A stretch of DNA of 64,000 nt from the NCBI RefSeq assembly GCF_018760735.1, contig NZ_JAHHZN010000013.1, positions 1 through 64,000 of the forward strand, given 5' to 3'. Both the position numbers and the translations under genes were made by a program. The notes beneath the pieces were generated by a model that saw nothing but the letters and a program-made list of their open reading frames with translations, ran no database searches and had not been told where the DNA came from. How positions within the stretch are numbered: the stretch's first letter is position 1; the number at the start of each line of letters is the position of its first letter. Origin of the DNA: Hymenobacter piscis. Lineage in GTDB: Bacteria; Bacteroidota; Bacteroidia; Cytophagales; Hymenobacteraceae. Below are positions 1 to 8,752 of the stretch, one piece after another.

Positions 1-88
1 CGGCCAGGTGCTCGGCCAAGTAAGTGCCGGTGTAGTTGACCTGGCTGCTGAGCAGAAACTGGCCATACAATTGAGCGGTGACTTTCAT
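1..88 (-). mobile_element. Transposase N-terminus (partial, IS701/IS4-like), cut by window edge
   Basis: Reading leftward from an ATG at 88, the first 29 codons give a protein beginning MKVTAQLYGQFLLSSQ and continuing with VNYTGTYLAEHL, open to the window edge. This beginning (short helix, then a Q-x-NYT-x-TYLAEHL motif) is the kind seen in IS701/IS4-type transposases, where it precedes a helical domain and the DDE catalytic core. The core would lie outside the window, so intactness cannot be judged. The 25-40 bp between this start and the end of the next gene should hold the terminal inverted repeat; the stretch TTTGCGTAAGTCCTA at 113-127 is my candidate. Family assignment is from recall of the motif and is moderate. 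Confidence 0.5.
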
Positions 89-138
89 GGGCTTGGTACG
101 CTGAGAAAGCCGTTTGCGTAAGTCCTACATCATAGTTT

Positions 139-1356
139 CTACTTCCCCGCCACGTACGGAAACGGCAGGCTCATCCGGATTTCGTGGTCCTGGCCGCGGG
201 CGTTGGTGAAGCGGGCGGCGCGCATCACGCGCAGCGCCTCCTCGTCGCAGCCGGCCCCGAGGCCCCGCACCACCATGACGTTTTGGGGTGCGCCCTGGGG
301 GTCGATGGTCATTTGCAACGTGACACTGCCGCTCAGGTTCTGCTGACGGGCGGCGGCGGGGTATTGCAGGCGGGCGTAGAGGGCTTCGTTGCCCCCGATT
401 AGCTCCACCGGCGACTCTTCTTCCTCTTCCGTTGCTGATCGAGGCTGAGTGTAGAGTTCGGGTGGGTTAGGGTTGTGGGTGGCCGTTGGCACCTGGTAAG
501 CAACATCATAGTTCTGTTTCAGATACTCCTCCAGCGGCTCCAGGCCCACTCTGGCCCGGCGCACGTTCACGTTGGGCTCGTCTTCGATGGGTTGCAGTGT
601 GTACTTACCGTTCACGGCCGGCCCCAACTGGGAGCCGTAGAGCTGCTTTTCGCCTTTCATGCCTCGGGTTCGGTCAATGAGCAGGGCCACCGACGACCAG
701 TTCAGCTCGCCCTTATCGGCGGCGGCGGTGAGCAGCGGCAGGTACTTTTCGTCGGGATTGTGCTGGATGACGAGGAAGGCGGTTGACTTCTGGTACTCGC
801 CCACCTTCGACTTGCCGGGGTAGCCGTGAATAGTTATCAGGCTGTCTACCTGACGGATGAGTTGCAAATCTAATGGGCTTTGTGCTCTTTCTGCCGCTTG
901 TTCCTGCGGCGAACCCGGCCCGTATTGCCGCTCCGCTTCTGCGGCAATGTGCCGGTAATGCTGGTCCTGATAGCGCATCTCCCTCATTAGCGCCATGAGC
1001 TTGGGGTCGAAGGCGGACTCGTGTTGGCGCTGGCGGGCGCTGGCGAAACCGACCAGTCGCACCCAGCCGGGCAGCTTCCGGAGCGAGATAAAATCAGCTT
1101 CCTGCTCCAGGGTTTCGGCCGCAATAAATCCTTTGGCCACCGCCTGATTCAGCTGGCGCAGCGCCGTCTTGGAATCCTGTTTCAGGGCCGCCTGGCGGGC
1201 TCCCGCGTACAACTCCGCCACCGTCGCGGGCGGCCGTTTGGCCATTGGGGCGGGCTGGGGAGTCCGGCTGGCAGTTTGGGCGGAGAGCGGGCTGACGACC
1301 GTCAGGGCCGCGGCCAGGACCAGAGCGGTCCGCAGGGCAAGAATAGACATGGGCAT
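139..1356 (-). CDS. Exported protein with DUF6624-like and C-terminal TonB domains
   Basis: 405 residues. The N-terminus is a classic Sec signal peptide (residues 1-27, ending LSAQ). Residues about 110-250 carry a pattern typical of DUF6624 (GYPGKSKVG, then an FLVIQH motif, then a LLIDRTRG segment). The last 85 residues form a TonB C-terminal domain: YPAAARQQNLSGSV, then DPQG, then a Cys-containing GCDEEALRVM helix and a final LPFPYVAG. TonB C-terminal domains contact outer-membrane receptors; here the domain sits on a signal-peptide protein and not on a transmembrane ExbBD partner protein, as in many Bacteroidota TonB-domain proteins of unknown job. No exbB/exbD is nearby. The stop lies only about 12 bp from the probable IS end, so the 3' region is a recent junction candidate. 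Function is unknown beyond these domains. Confidence 0.85.
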   Translation of the reverse strand: MPMSILALRTALVLAAALTVVSPLSAQTASRTPQPAPMAKRPPATVAELYAGARQAALKQDSKTALRQLNQAVAKGFIAAETLEQEADFISLRKLPGWVRLVGFASARQRQHESAFDPKLMALMREMRYQDQHYRHIAAEAERQYGPGSPQEQAAERAQSPLDLQLIRQVDSLITIHGYPGKSKVGEYQKSTAFLVIQHNPDEKYLPLLTAAADKGELNWSSVALLIDRTRGMKGEKQLYGSQLGPAVNGKYTLQPIEDEPNVNVRRARVGLEPLEEYLKQNYDVAYQVPTATHNPNPPELYTQPRSATEEEEESPVELIGGNEALYARLQYPAAARQQNLSGSVTLQMTIDPQGAPQNVMVVRGLGAGCDEEALRVMRAARFTNARGQDHEIRMSLPFPYVAGK

Positions 1357-1576
1357 AATAAGAGAGGCCCGCAGGCCGTAGCAATATGGATGCGGCTAAT
1401 ATAGAAGAATCATCCGTAAGGCCGTTAGCACCATCAAGCCCCGGCACGGCCTGCCGTTTTGACCAGCCACGGCCGCAGGGAGCGGGCGTTCGGCCGGGCT
1501 GCGTACCTTCACGCAACCAACCGCGCCTGGGCGGGGTTCTTGGGTTTCCCCTGGCTTCCACTGATTCTACCGGCTT

Positions 1577-3652
1577 TTGATTTTATCTGCTTCTCCCTGG
1601 TTTATTGGGTTATGTCTGCTGGTGGGCGCGGGCTACGCGGCCCTGCTCTACTCGGCCACCGCGCCCTGGAGCCGGACCCTGAACTACGCGCTGGCGGCCG
1701 TGCGCTTTGTGGTGGTGAGCCTGCTGTGCTTTCTGCTGCTTTCCCCTTTCCTTAAATCAACGACCACCACCACCGAAAAACCCACCGTGGTGCTGGCCCT
1801 GGATGATTCGCGGTCAGTGGAACTGTTCACGCCCCCGGCCGTGCTGGGCCAGGCCACGGCCGGCCTCAGCCGGCTGGCGGCCGAGTTGCGCCGTCAGGGC
1901 TTCGCGGTGGAAACCCGCACGCTCTCGGCCGCCAACCGCGCCACCCCGCCCGATTCGGTGCGGTTCCGAGCCCCGGCCACCGACCTCGACGGGCTGCTGG
2001 CCGGCATCGGCGCAACGTTTCAGGGCCGCAACCTGGCGGGCGTTGTGCTGCTCTCCGATGGCCTCGTGAACCAGGGCCAGGCCCCGCAGTTCGCCGATTA
2101 CCGCTTCCCAATTTACGCCGTGGGCGTGGGCGACACCATCCCCAAAAAGGACCTGAGCCTGCCCGCCCTCACCTACAACCGGGTAGCCTTCAGCGGCAAT
2201 CAGTTTCCGCTGGAAGTGGAGCTGGCCTACGCCGGTTTCGCGGCCGGCACCACGGCCACCGTGCAGCTGCGCGAGAATGGCCGGGTGCTGCAAACCAAGC
2301 GCGTGGCCCTGCCCGCCGGCCAGACGCGCACCAAAACTACGTTCCTCATCACGGCCACCGGCCCCGGCAAGCGCCGCTACGAAGTGGTGGCCGCGCCCCT
2401 GCCCGGCGAATTCACCCGGCTCAACAACCAGAAATTCGCCTACCTCGAGGTGGTGAAGGGCAAGCTGCGGGTGCTGCTGGCCGGGGCCGCCCCCCACCCC
2501 GACCTCAAGGCCCTGCGCGCCGCCATCCTGCAAAACGACAACTTCGACCTCATCACCTACCTGCCCGGCATCCGCCCGCTCAAAAACCAGGACTTCGACG
2601 TGGCCATTCTGCACCAGCTACCCGCTCGCAGCGGGGTGGGCGCCGAGGTGCTGGCCCAGGTGCAGGCCCGCCGCGCCCCGGCCCTCTACGTGCTGGGGGC
2701 GCAGTCCGATTTCGGGGCCTACAACCGCCTCGGCGCGGGCCTCACCATCACGCCCCGCGGCTCCCAGACCGACGACGTGACGCCCGTGCCCAACCCGACC
2801 TTTGGCCGGTTTACCTTCGAGGATGACGCCCGGCGGCGCTTTGCCGCTTACCCGCCCGCGCCGGTGCCCTTCGGGGATGCCCGCCTCAGCGACGGGGCCG
2901 AAGCCGCACTCTGGCAGCAGGTGGGGCGGGTGAAAACCCAGAAGCCCCTGCTCGTGTTCGGTGGGTCGCCGGCCCGGCGCCAGGCCACCCTGCTCACCGA
3001 CGGCAGTTGGCAATGGCGCCTCCAGGAAGCCGTGGAGCACGATGACCGGCCCGAGGCCTACGACCGGCTGGTGCTGCGCACGCTCCAGCTGCTCACCCAG
3101 AACGCCAACCGCAAGCGCCTCGACGTGTATCCCACCCAGGACGCCTTCAATACCCCCGACGACGTGACCTTCGGGGCCGAAACCTACAACGCCATCTTCG
3201 AGCGCATCTATGGCGACCCGGTGACGCTCACGCTTCGCGACGAGCAGCAGAAAACCCGCTCCTTCACCTTCGCCCCCACCCCCGACGGCGCGCCCGTGCA
3301 CCTGGGCCAGCTGCCGGCCGGCCTCTACCGCTACGAGGCCCGCGCCACCCTCGGCGGCCAGCCCCAGCGCGATGCCGGCGAGGTGCTGGTGGAAGAACAG
3401 CAGCTCGAAGCCCTGCAAAGCCGCGCCGACCACAACCTGCTCTCCCAACTGGCCCGCCGCGGCGGCCAGCGCCTCTACTTCCCGCCCCAACTCGACCAGC
3501 TGGCCCAGGACATTAGCAAGGCCGGCTACAAACCCGTCCTCTATGAGCAGGAAGATCTCCAGGACCTCATCAACCAGAAATGGCTGTTTTTCCTGCTCCT
3601 GGGCCTGCTGACCGCAGAATGGGCCACCCGTAAATATTCCGGCGGGGTGTGA
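1577..3652 (+). CDS. Large membrane-anchored VWA-like protein
   Basis: 691 residues from a TTG start; an in-frame TGA at 1562 excludes anything earlier. Two N-terminal transmembrane helices (residues about 8-27 and 38-58) are followed by a von Willebrand A-like fold: strand VVLALDDSRSV with a DxSxS metal-site motif near residue 75, then GVVLLSDG and PIYAVGVGD. The middle is beta-rich and extracytoplasmic. A single transmembrane helix closes the protein (WLFFLLLGLLTAEWATRKY). This layout (two TM, VWA, long periplasmic part, C-terminal TM) resembles the large uncharacterised membrane proteins found in Bacteroidota beside Bat-type aerotolerance genes, but no batABD or MoxR neighbour is present here, so the role is open. 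It stands alone, on the opposite strand from the TonB-domain gene. Confidence 0.85.
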   Translation: MILSASPWFIGLCLLVGAGYAALLYSATAPWSRTLNYALAAVRFVVVSLLCFLLLSPFLKSTTTTTEKPTVVLALDDSRSVELFTPPAVLGQATAGLSRLAAELRRQGFAVETRTLSAANRATPPDSVRFRAPATDLDGLLAGIGATFQGRNLAGVVLLSDGLVNQGQAPQFADYRFPIYAVGVGDTIPKKDLSLPALTYNRVAFSGNQFPLEVELAYAGFAAGTTATVQLRENGRVLQTKRVALPAGQTRTKTTFLITATGPGKRRYEVVAAPLPGEFTRLNNQKFAYLEVVKGKLRVLLAGAAPHPDLKALRAAILQNDNFDLITYLPGIRPLKNQDFDVAILHQLPARSGVGAEVLAQVQARRAPALYVLGAQSDFGAYNRLGAGLTITPRGSQTDDVTPVPNPTFGRFTFEDDARRRFAAYPPAPVPFGDARLSDGAEAALWQQVGRVKTQKPLLVFGGSPARRQATLLTDGSWQWRLQEAVEHDDRPEAYDRLVLRTLQLLTQNANRKRLDVYPTQDAFNTPDDVTFGAETYNAIFERIYGDPVTLTLRDEQQKTRSFTFAPTPDGAPVHLGQLPAGLYRYEARATLGGQPQRDAGEVLVEEQQLEALQSRADHNLLSQLARRGGQRLYFPPQLDQLAQDISKAGYKPVLYEQEDLQDLINQKWLFFLLLGLLTAEWATRKYSGGV

Positions 3653-3690
3653 GTTGTCGGTTGTCAGTTGCTAGTTGTCAGTAAAACGAA
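3653..3690 (+). repeat. GT-rich simple repeat starting at the stop codon
   Basis: Directly after and overlapping the TGA stop of the VWA gene is a run of near repeats of the word GTTGTCAGT / GTTGTCGGT / GCTAGTTGTCAG. It belongs to the post-stop repeats described in the findings. It ends where the inverted element at 3692 begins. Confidence 0.6.
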
Positions 3691-3691
3691 C

Positions 3692-3816
3692 GTCATGCTG
3701 AGCATGTGGCGCATCGAGCCAGTGTCCGGAGGCGCAGTCGAAGCATCTCTACCGCAGCGGTATTCCCAGCTTGCGTAACGAAGCTGTAGGGCTACTTCAA
3801 CCTGGGTCAGCATGAC
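3692..3816. repeat. REPIN-like inverted element, GTCATGCTGAGC type
   Basis: The element starts GTCATGCTGA (3692-3701) and ends with the exact complement TCAGCATGAC (3807-3816). Inside are further stems: ATGCT can pair with AGCAT near GTCGAAGCATC, TACCGC pairs with GCGGTA, and AGCTT pairs with AAGCT around a GCGTAACG loop. It is the only copy of this version in the window; other copies carry CCT or TCC where this one has GCT. Confidence 0.7.
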
Positions 3817-3882
3817 CATTCCCAATTTTTAACGCCTGCCGCGTAGATAATCCGCCTGACGTTTCGCTCCTACATTCCAATC

Positions 3883-4278
3883 ATGAAATATCTTCCCCTG
3901 CTCGCGGCCGTCCTTGCACTTGCCGGCTGCGCGAAATCAACCGAGAAAAAGGCCGAGCTGGCCGTGCAGGACTTCGTGCGCAACCGCGCCTCCGACGCCA
4001 AGCACTACTATCCCGGCAAGTTCCGCAGCCAGCCCTACACCCGCCGCGACTCCCTGCTCTACCTGGCCCAGATGGCCGAAATTAACGGTCTGCCCGCCCC
4101 CCCCGCCCCCACGGCTGCCGATACGGCCCGCATCGGTCTGCTCATCTACCACGACTACCGCGACCAGACCCCGGACGGCATTCTGGTGCGCGACAGTGGC
4201 GAGTACGTGGTTAGCCCCACCGGCCAGGTGCGCCTGCTCATCGCCGAGAGTGTCCGTCGCCGCCGGCTGGCCCGGTAA
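3883..4278 (+). CDS. Small lipoprotein of unknown function
   Basis: 131 residues. The N-terminus MKYLPLLAAVLALAGC is a lipoprotein signal with the lipobox LAGC (Cys16), so the mature protein is probably anchored to a membrane leaflet from the outside of the cytoplasm. The mature part is short and charged, with a repeated YLAQMAEI-type helix, a proline stretch (PAPPAPTAAD) and a C-terminal basic tail RRRRLAR. I do not recognise a family. It sits between two REP-type elements (3692-3816 and 4308-4336) and is not obviously co-transcribed with its neighbours. Confidence 0.8.
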   Translation: MKYLPLLAAVLALAGCAKSTEKKAELAVQDFVRNRASDAKHYYPGKFRSQPYTRRDSLLYLAQMAEINGLPAPPAPTAADTARIGLLIYHDYRDQTPDGILVRDSGEYVVSPTGQVRLLIAESVRRRRLAR

Positions 4279-4281
4279 GCG

Positions 4282-4289
4282 TACCTTTG
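4282..4289 (+). promoter_or_regulatory. Candidate -7 element TACCTTTG upstream of the pseudouridine synthase
   Basis: TACCTTTG fits the Bacteroidota TAnnTTTG -7 consensus and lies about 95 bp before the ATG at 4384. I see no TTTG-like -33 box at the right spacing. If it is used, the solitary REP hairpin at 4308-4336 lies in the 5' leader. Confidence 0.35.
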
Positions 4290-4307
4290 CGTTTACTGTA
4301 AAAAAGC

Positions 4308-4336
4308 TGTCATCCTGAGCGCAGCGAAGGATGACA
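4308..4336. repeat. Solitary REP-like hairpin
   Basis: TGTCATCCT (4308-4316) pairs perfectly with AGGATGACA (4328-4336) around GAGCGCAGCGA. This is exactly half of the paired elements seen elsewhere, that is, one REP unit without its inverted partner. Confidence 0.75.
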
Positions 4337-4383
4337 GACCGGCTCACGCAATCCCCGAGTCACTCATTCGCTCCTCCCCCGCC

Positions 4384-5364
4384 ATGCGCTACATTCTGCT
4401 CAACAAGCCCTACGAAGTCCTGACCCAGTTTACCGACGAAACCGGCCGGCAGACGCTCAAGGACTTCGTGGACGTGCCCAATATCTACCCCGTGGGCCGG
4501 CTCGATTACGATTCTGAGGGCCTGGTGCTGCTCACCGACGACAAACAGCTCCAGCACCGCCTCTCCGAGCCCCGCTTCAAGGTGCCGAAAACCTATTGGG
4601 TGCAGGTGGAAGGCGTGCCCACGGAGGCCGCCCTGGAGAACCTGCGCCGGGGCGTGGACCTGAAAACCGGCTACACCTCCCCCGCCGAGGCGGAGCTGCT
4701 GCCCGAGGCTCCCGGGCTCTGGGAGCGGAGCAAGCCGGTGCGCTTCCGGGCCGCCATTCCCACCAGCTGGGTGCAAATTCGCATTTCCCAGGGTATGAAC
4801 CGGCAGGTGCGCAAGATGACGGCCGCCGTGGGCTACCCCACCCTACGCCTGGTGCGCGCCGCCATTGCCGGTTTGCAGCTGGCCGACCTCCAGCCCGGTC
4901 AGTGGCGGGAGCTGACCACCCGCGAAGTGCAGGTGCTCACCGAGGACATGGCCGCCCAGACGGCCGCCGCCGGCACCTTCAAAACGCCCAAAACCTCGGA
5001 GTACTGGCCCGGGGGCATCCCGCCCGGCGGCAAGAAAAGCAGCGGTAACCGCGGTGGCTTCACGGCCCCCGGCACCCGCCCCGCCCCCGCCCGCTCGGCC
5101 GGCGGCAAACCAGCCCCGGGCAGACCATCCGGTGCGAAACCAACGGGCGGTAAGCCTACGGCGGGTCCGAAATCAGCCGGCCCAAAACCCGCCGGCAGCA
5201 AGCCCGGTCCGGACGCCCGGCCAGCCGGCAAACCAGCCGGGGCCAAACCAGCCGGCGGCAAGTCCGCGCCGGGAAGCAAATCCTTCGGTCCGAAACCGAC
5301 TGGCGGCAAACCGGGTAGCAAGCCCGGCACGGCGGGCAGCGGCGGACGCAAGCAGCGCGGCTAA
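4384..5364 (+). CDS. rluE: rRNA large-subunit pseudouridine synthase, RluE/RsuA family, with long basic tail
   Basis: 326 residues. Residues 1-185 are a pseudouridine synthase of the RsuA/RluB/E/F group: the catalytic Asp41 lies in GRLDYDSEGL, followed by YWVQVEG and the signature QGMNRQVRKM. There is no N-terminal S4 RNA-binding domain, as in RluE, which modifies U2457 of 23S rRNA in E. coli. Residues about 200-326 are a low-complexity tail of alternating GKPAG / GSKP / GPKP units rich in Lys, Gly, Pro, with regular Lys spacing, likely disordered and RNA-binding; E. coli RluE (about 217 residues) lacks it. The stop and the next start overlap as TAATG, which suggests translational coupling to the hydrolase. 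Substrate position is inferred from family only. Confidence 0.9.
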   Translation: MRYILLNKPYEVLTQFTDETGRQTLKDFVDVPNIYPVGRLDYDSEGLVLLTDDKQLQHRLSEPRFKVPKTYWVQVEGVPTEAALENLRRGVDLKTGYTSPAEAELLPEAPGLWERSKPVRFRAAIPTSWVQIRISQGMNRQVRKMTAAVGYPTLRLVRAAIAGLQLADLQPGQWRELTTREVQVLTEDMAAQTAAAGTFKTPKTSEYWPGGIPPGGKKSSGNRGGFTAPGTRPAPARSAGGKPAPGRPSGAKPTGGKPTAGPKSAGPKPAGSKPGPDARPAGKPAGAKPAGGKSAPGSKSFGPKPTGGKPGSKPGTAGSGGRKQRG

Positions 5365-6317
5365 TGCAGCGGCGGCGGCTGAAATGGCTGTTGCTGGCCG
5401 TTGCGGTGCTATTCGGGGCGCTGAACGTGGTGGCTGCGTTTCACGCCTGGCGCTTCACCCACTTCACGGCCCCGGCCGGCCCACGTACCACCAGCCCCGA
5501 GCAACTCACGCTACCCCGGAAGCTGTGCGTGCTGGCCACTGGCATTCGCGTGCCCAAGCCGCAGAACCACGCCCGGCCGGCGTTTCCGTACGCTACGGTG
5601 CAGCTGCGGAGTACGAATGGCCGGCTGGAAAGCTGGTATAGCGCAGTGCCCCGAGCCCGGGGCACGGTGGCCCTGTTTCACGGCTACACCAGTTCCAAAA
5701 GCCACCTACTGACCGAAGCCGCCACCTTCCGCCGCCTGGGCTACAACGTGCTGCTCACTGATTTTGCCGGCAACGGCGGCTCGGCGGGCTCCCAGTGCAC
5801 CGTGGGTCACCACGAAGCGGCCGATGTGGCGGCCGTGGTGCGCTGGCTCCAGCGGCGGCCCGGCCCGGTGGTGGTGTACGCCAAGTCCATGGGCGCGGTG
5901 GCTACGTTGCGGGCCGAGGCCGAGCTGGGCGTGCGGCCCACCGCCAACGTGCTGGAGTGCCCCTACGGCTCCATGCTCGAAACAGCCCAAAGCCGCTTCC
6001 GCTCCATGGGCGTGCCGTCCTTCCCCATGGCCAACCTGCTGGTGTTCTGGGGCGGGCTGGAAAACAACTTCCGGGCCTTCGACCTCAACGCCACCGCCTA
6101 CGCGGCCCGCACGCCCACGCCCACCCTGCTGCTCTGGGGCACCGCCGACCCGCGCGTGACGCGTCCCGAAACCGACGCCATTTTCGCCGCCCTGGCCGGC
6201 CCCAAGCAGCGTCAGGATTTTGCCGGCTCCGGCCACGAGCCCTACTGGTGGAAACACAAGGAGCGGTGGCAGCGCACGGTGGCGGGGTTTCTGGCCGGGC
6301 AGTCGGAAGGCAGATAA
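5364..6317 (+). CDS. Membrane-anchored alpha/beta hydrolase
   Basis: 317 residues; ATG overlaps the preceding TAA by one base (TAATG). An N-terminal transmembrane helix (about residues 6-25) precedes an alpha/beta hydrolase fold: LFHGYTSSKSH (HG oxyanion loop), nucleophile elbow YAKSMGA with Ser175, the acid in GTADPRV and His in GSGHEPYWW. The elbow has Ala where Gly is usual (A-x-S-x-G), a common variant in the YqkD/FrsA-like serine aminopeptidase group. Substrate cannot be told from sequence. Coupling to an rRNA pseudouridine synthase is probably only an operon of convenience. A strong terminator follows at 6337. Confidence 0.9.
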   Translation: MQRRRLKWLLLAVAVLFGALNVVAAFHAWRFTHFTAPAGPRTTSPEQLTLPRKLCVLATGIRVPKPQNHARPAFPYATVQLRSTNGRLESWYSAVPRARGTVALFHGYTSSKSHLLTEAATFRRLGYNVLLTDFAGNGGSAGSQCTVGHHEAADVAAVVRWLQRRPGPVVVYAKSMGAVATLRAEAELGVRPTANVLECPYGSMLETAQSRFRSMGVPSFPMANLLVFWGGLENNFRAFDLNATAYAARTPTPTLLLWGTADPRVTRPETDAIFAALAGPKQRQDFAGSGHEPYWWKHKERWQRTVAGFLAGQSEGR

Positions 6318-6336
6318 AGCATGTTCTGCGAAAGCG

Positions 6337-6374
6337 CCTGCCCGCCTGTCAGCATATCCGGCGGGCGGGTTTTT
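6337..6374 (+). terminator. Intrinsic terminator
   Basis: CCTGCCCGCC (6337-6346) pairs with GGCGGGCGGG (6360-6369), 10 bp with one T-G pair, followed by TTTTT. It ends the rluE-hydrolase unit. Confidence 0.85.
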
Positions 6375-6421
6375 CGTAGAAGTCAGTCCGGCACGGAATC
6401 GGTCCAACTCCTGGCTTAAAA

Positions 6422-6434
6422 TGACAATCTGTCA
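6422..6434. promoter_or_regulatory. Perfect inverted repeat TGACA-N3-TGTCA upstream of dnaK
   Basis: TGACA ATC TGTCA lies 109 bp before the dnaK ATG, after the terminator of the preceding operon. A second TGACA occurs at about 6509. No CIRCE element (TTAGCACTC-N9-GAGTGCTAA) is present, so this repeat is the best candidate for a heat-shock control site, but that is inference. Confidence 0.35.
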
Positions 6435-6542
6435 CAAGAAACGGGCATTTCGGGGGCTGGTACGCCTCTTGTAATTACCGCCGTGCACAGGGTAGCCCCT
6501 GTTTCAACTGACATCTTAACTCCTAATAATACAACCAACACA

Positions 6543-8489
6543 ATGGGAAAAATAATCGGTATTGACCTCGGCACCACCAACTCCTGCGTGGCCGTGATGG
6601 AAGGCAACGAGCCGGTGGTAATTCCAAACAGCGAAGGCCGCCGCACGACTCCCTCGATTGTCGCGTTCCTCGACAATGGTAAAGGTGAGCGCAAAGTGGG
6701 GGACCCTGCCAAGCGCCAGGCCATTACCAACCCCAACAACACCATCCAGAGCATCAAGCGCTTCATGGGCCGTAACTTCTCGGAAGTTTCCGAAGAAGCC
6801 AAAAACGTGCCCTACGACGTAACCAGCGGCACCAACAACACGGCCACCGTGAAAATCGGCGACCGGAACTACACGCCCCAGGAAATTTCGGCCATGGTGC
6901 TTCAGAAGATGAAGCAGACCGCTGAAGAGTACCTCGGCACCACGGTCACCGAAGCCGTTATCACGGTTCCGGCCTACTTCAACGACGCCCAGCGTCAGGC
7001 TACCAAGGAGGCCGGCGCCATTGCCGGTCTGGAGGTGAAGCGCATCATCAACGAGCCCACCGCCGCCGCCCTGGCCTACGGCCTCGACAAGGACCACTCC
7101 AACCACAAAGTGGCCGTGTACGACCTCGGGGGTGGTACGTTCGATATCTCGATTCTGGAGCTCGACAACGGCGTATTCGAAGTACTGAGCACCAACGGTG
7201 ACACCCACCTCGGCGGCGACGACTTCGACCAGGTCATCATCAACTTCCTGGCCGACCAGTTCGCCTCGGACAACGAGGGCATGGACCTGCGCAAGGACGC
7301 CATGGCCCTCCAGCGCCTGAAAGAGGCCGCCGAGAAAGCCAAAGTAGAGCTGTCCTCGTCGTCGGAAACCGAAATTAATCTGCCCTACATCACCGCTACG
7401 GCCTCGGGCCCCAAGCACCTGGTGGTGAAGCTGAGCCGCTCGAAGTTCGAGCAGCTGGCCGACACGCTGTTCAAGCGCAGCATGGAGCCCGTGAAAAAGG
7501 CCCTCCAGGACGCCGGCCTGAGCACTTCGGACATCGACGACGTGATTCTGGTAGGTGGCTCGACCCGTATTCCGCGCATTCAGGAAGAGGTAGAGAAGTT
7601 CTTCGGCAAGAAGCCCAGCAAGGGCGTGAACCCCGATGAAGTGGTGGCCATTGGTGCGGCCATCCAGGGCGGCGTACTCACCGGCGAGGTGAAGGATGTG
7701 CTCCTGCTTGACGTAACCCCGCTGAGCCTCGGCATCGAGACCATGGGCGGCGTGATGACCAAGCTCATCGAGAGCAACACCACCATCCCGACCAAGAAAT
7801 CGGAAACCTTCTCCACGGCTTCGGATAACCAGCCTTCGGTAGAAATTCATGTGTTGCAAGGCGAGCGGCCCCTGGCGTCGCAGAACCGCACCATCGGCAA
7901 GTTCCACCTCGACTCCATCCCGCCTTCCCCCCGCGGCGTACCGCAGATCGAAGTAACCTTCGACATTGATGCCAACGGCATCCTGCACGTAACGGCCAAG
8001 GACAAAGGCACCGGCAAGGAGCAGAAAATCCGCATCGAAGCCTCGTCGGGCCTCTCCGACGCCGACATCGAGCGCATGCGCCAGGAAGCTCAGTCGAACG
8101 CCGAAGCCGACAAGGCCGAGCGCGAGAAAATCGAGAAGGTCAACCAGGCCGACTCCATGATTTTCCAGACCGAGAAGCAGATGACCGAGTACGGCGACAA
8201 GCTGAGCGCGGGCAACAAAACGGCCGTCGAAAACGCCCTCGCTGACCTTAAAAAGGCCCACGAGAGCAAGGACCTCGGTGCCATTGATACCGCTATGGCG
8301 GCCATCAACACAGCCTGGCAGGCCGCTTCGCAGGAAATGTACGCCCAGGGCGGTGCCGAAGGCGGCCAGCCCGGTGCCGACGGCGGCAACCCCTTCGGGG
8401 GCGCCGGCCAGCCCGGCGGCAACGGCCAGGGCAGTGCCAACACCGACAACGTAACCGACGTGGATTACGAAGAAGTGGAAGGCAAGTAA
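6543..8489 (+). CDS. dnaK: Chaperone DnaK (Hsp70)
   Basis: 648 residues, the usual bacterial length. The ATG at 6543 gives the canonical start [19 protein letters not shown]; the frame is open 20 codons further up but those residues are not Hsp70-like. ATPase domain hallmarks: [46 protein letters not shown] and VGGSTRIP. The linker [16 protein letters not shown] leads into the peptide-binding domain, and the C-terminus is the Gly/Gln-rich tail ending VDYEEVEGK. It refolds proteins together with DnaJ and GrpE, neither of which is in the window. It is transcribed alone, between a terminator at 6337 and another at 8541. Confidence 0.98.
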   Translation: MGKIIGIDLGTTNSCVAVMEGNEPVVIPNSEGRRTTPSIVAFLDNGKGERKVGDPAKRQAITNPNNTIQSIKRFMGRNFSEVSEEAKNVPYDVTSGTNNTATVKIGDRNYTPQEISAMVLQKMKQTAEEYLGTTVTEAVITVPAYFNDAQRQATKEAGAIAGLEVKRIINEPTAAALAYGLDKDHSNHKVAVYDLGGGTFDISILELDNGVFEVLSTNGDTHLGGDDFDQVIINFLADQFASDNEGMDLRKDAMALQRLKEAAEKAKVELSSSSETEINLPYITATASGPKHLVVKLSRSKFEQLADTLFKRSMEPVKKALQDAGLSTSDIDDVILVGGSTRIPRIQEEVEKFFGKKPSKGVNPDEVVAIGAAIQGGVLTGEVKDVLLLDVTPLSLGIETMGGVMTKLIESNTTIPTKKSETFSTASDNQPSVEIHVLQGERPLASQNRTIGKFHLDSIPPSPRGVPQIEVTFDIDANGILHVTAKDKGTGKEQKIRIEASSGLSDADIERMRQEAQSNAEADKAEREKIEKVNQADSMIFQTEKQMTEYGDKLSAGNKTAVENALADLKKAHESKDLGAIDTAMAAINTAWQAASQEMYAQGGAEGGQPGADGGNPFGGAGQPGGNGQGSANTDNVTDVDYEEVEGK

Positions 8490-8540
8490 CCACAGAGGAC
8501 GCTGATGCGGCGAATACCGCAGCCGCAGTCCTGAATCAGA

Positions 8541-8575
8541 AAGGCCCGAAGCAGCTTGCTTCGGGCCTTTTTTTG
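8541..8575 (+). terminator. Intrinsic terminator of dnaK
   Basis: AAGGCCCGAAGCA pairs with TGCTTCGGGCCTT around a short loop, followed by a run of T. The remaining bases to 8752 contain only smaller stems (CTTACC/GGTAAG near 8654-8672) and no gene. Confidence 0.9.
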
Positions 8576-8752
8576 TTTAATCGTACGCCGGAGGCAAGCT
8601 ACCCTCCGTTACACCGACCAGATAAGGATAATCTGCTATCATGTTTCGTCGCCCTTACCTGATCAGACGGTAAGCAGATCCTCAGCAAGCTCCGAATGAC
8701 GGTATCGTAGCTACCTGTATCGAAATGACATGACCAATAATACCTTCATTTT

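Noticed and set aside
6516..8261. Long open frame (581 codons) antisense to dnaK
   Set aside because: High-GC codon bias of dnaK leaves the antisense open; no start context, signal or domain pattern, and this artefact is well known for dnaK.
8577..8752. Small stems between dnaK and the monooxygenase considered as a riboswitch
   Set aside because: CTTACC/GGTAAG and GGAT-ATCTGCT/AGCAGATCC are short and match no riboswitch class I know.
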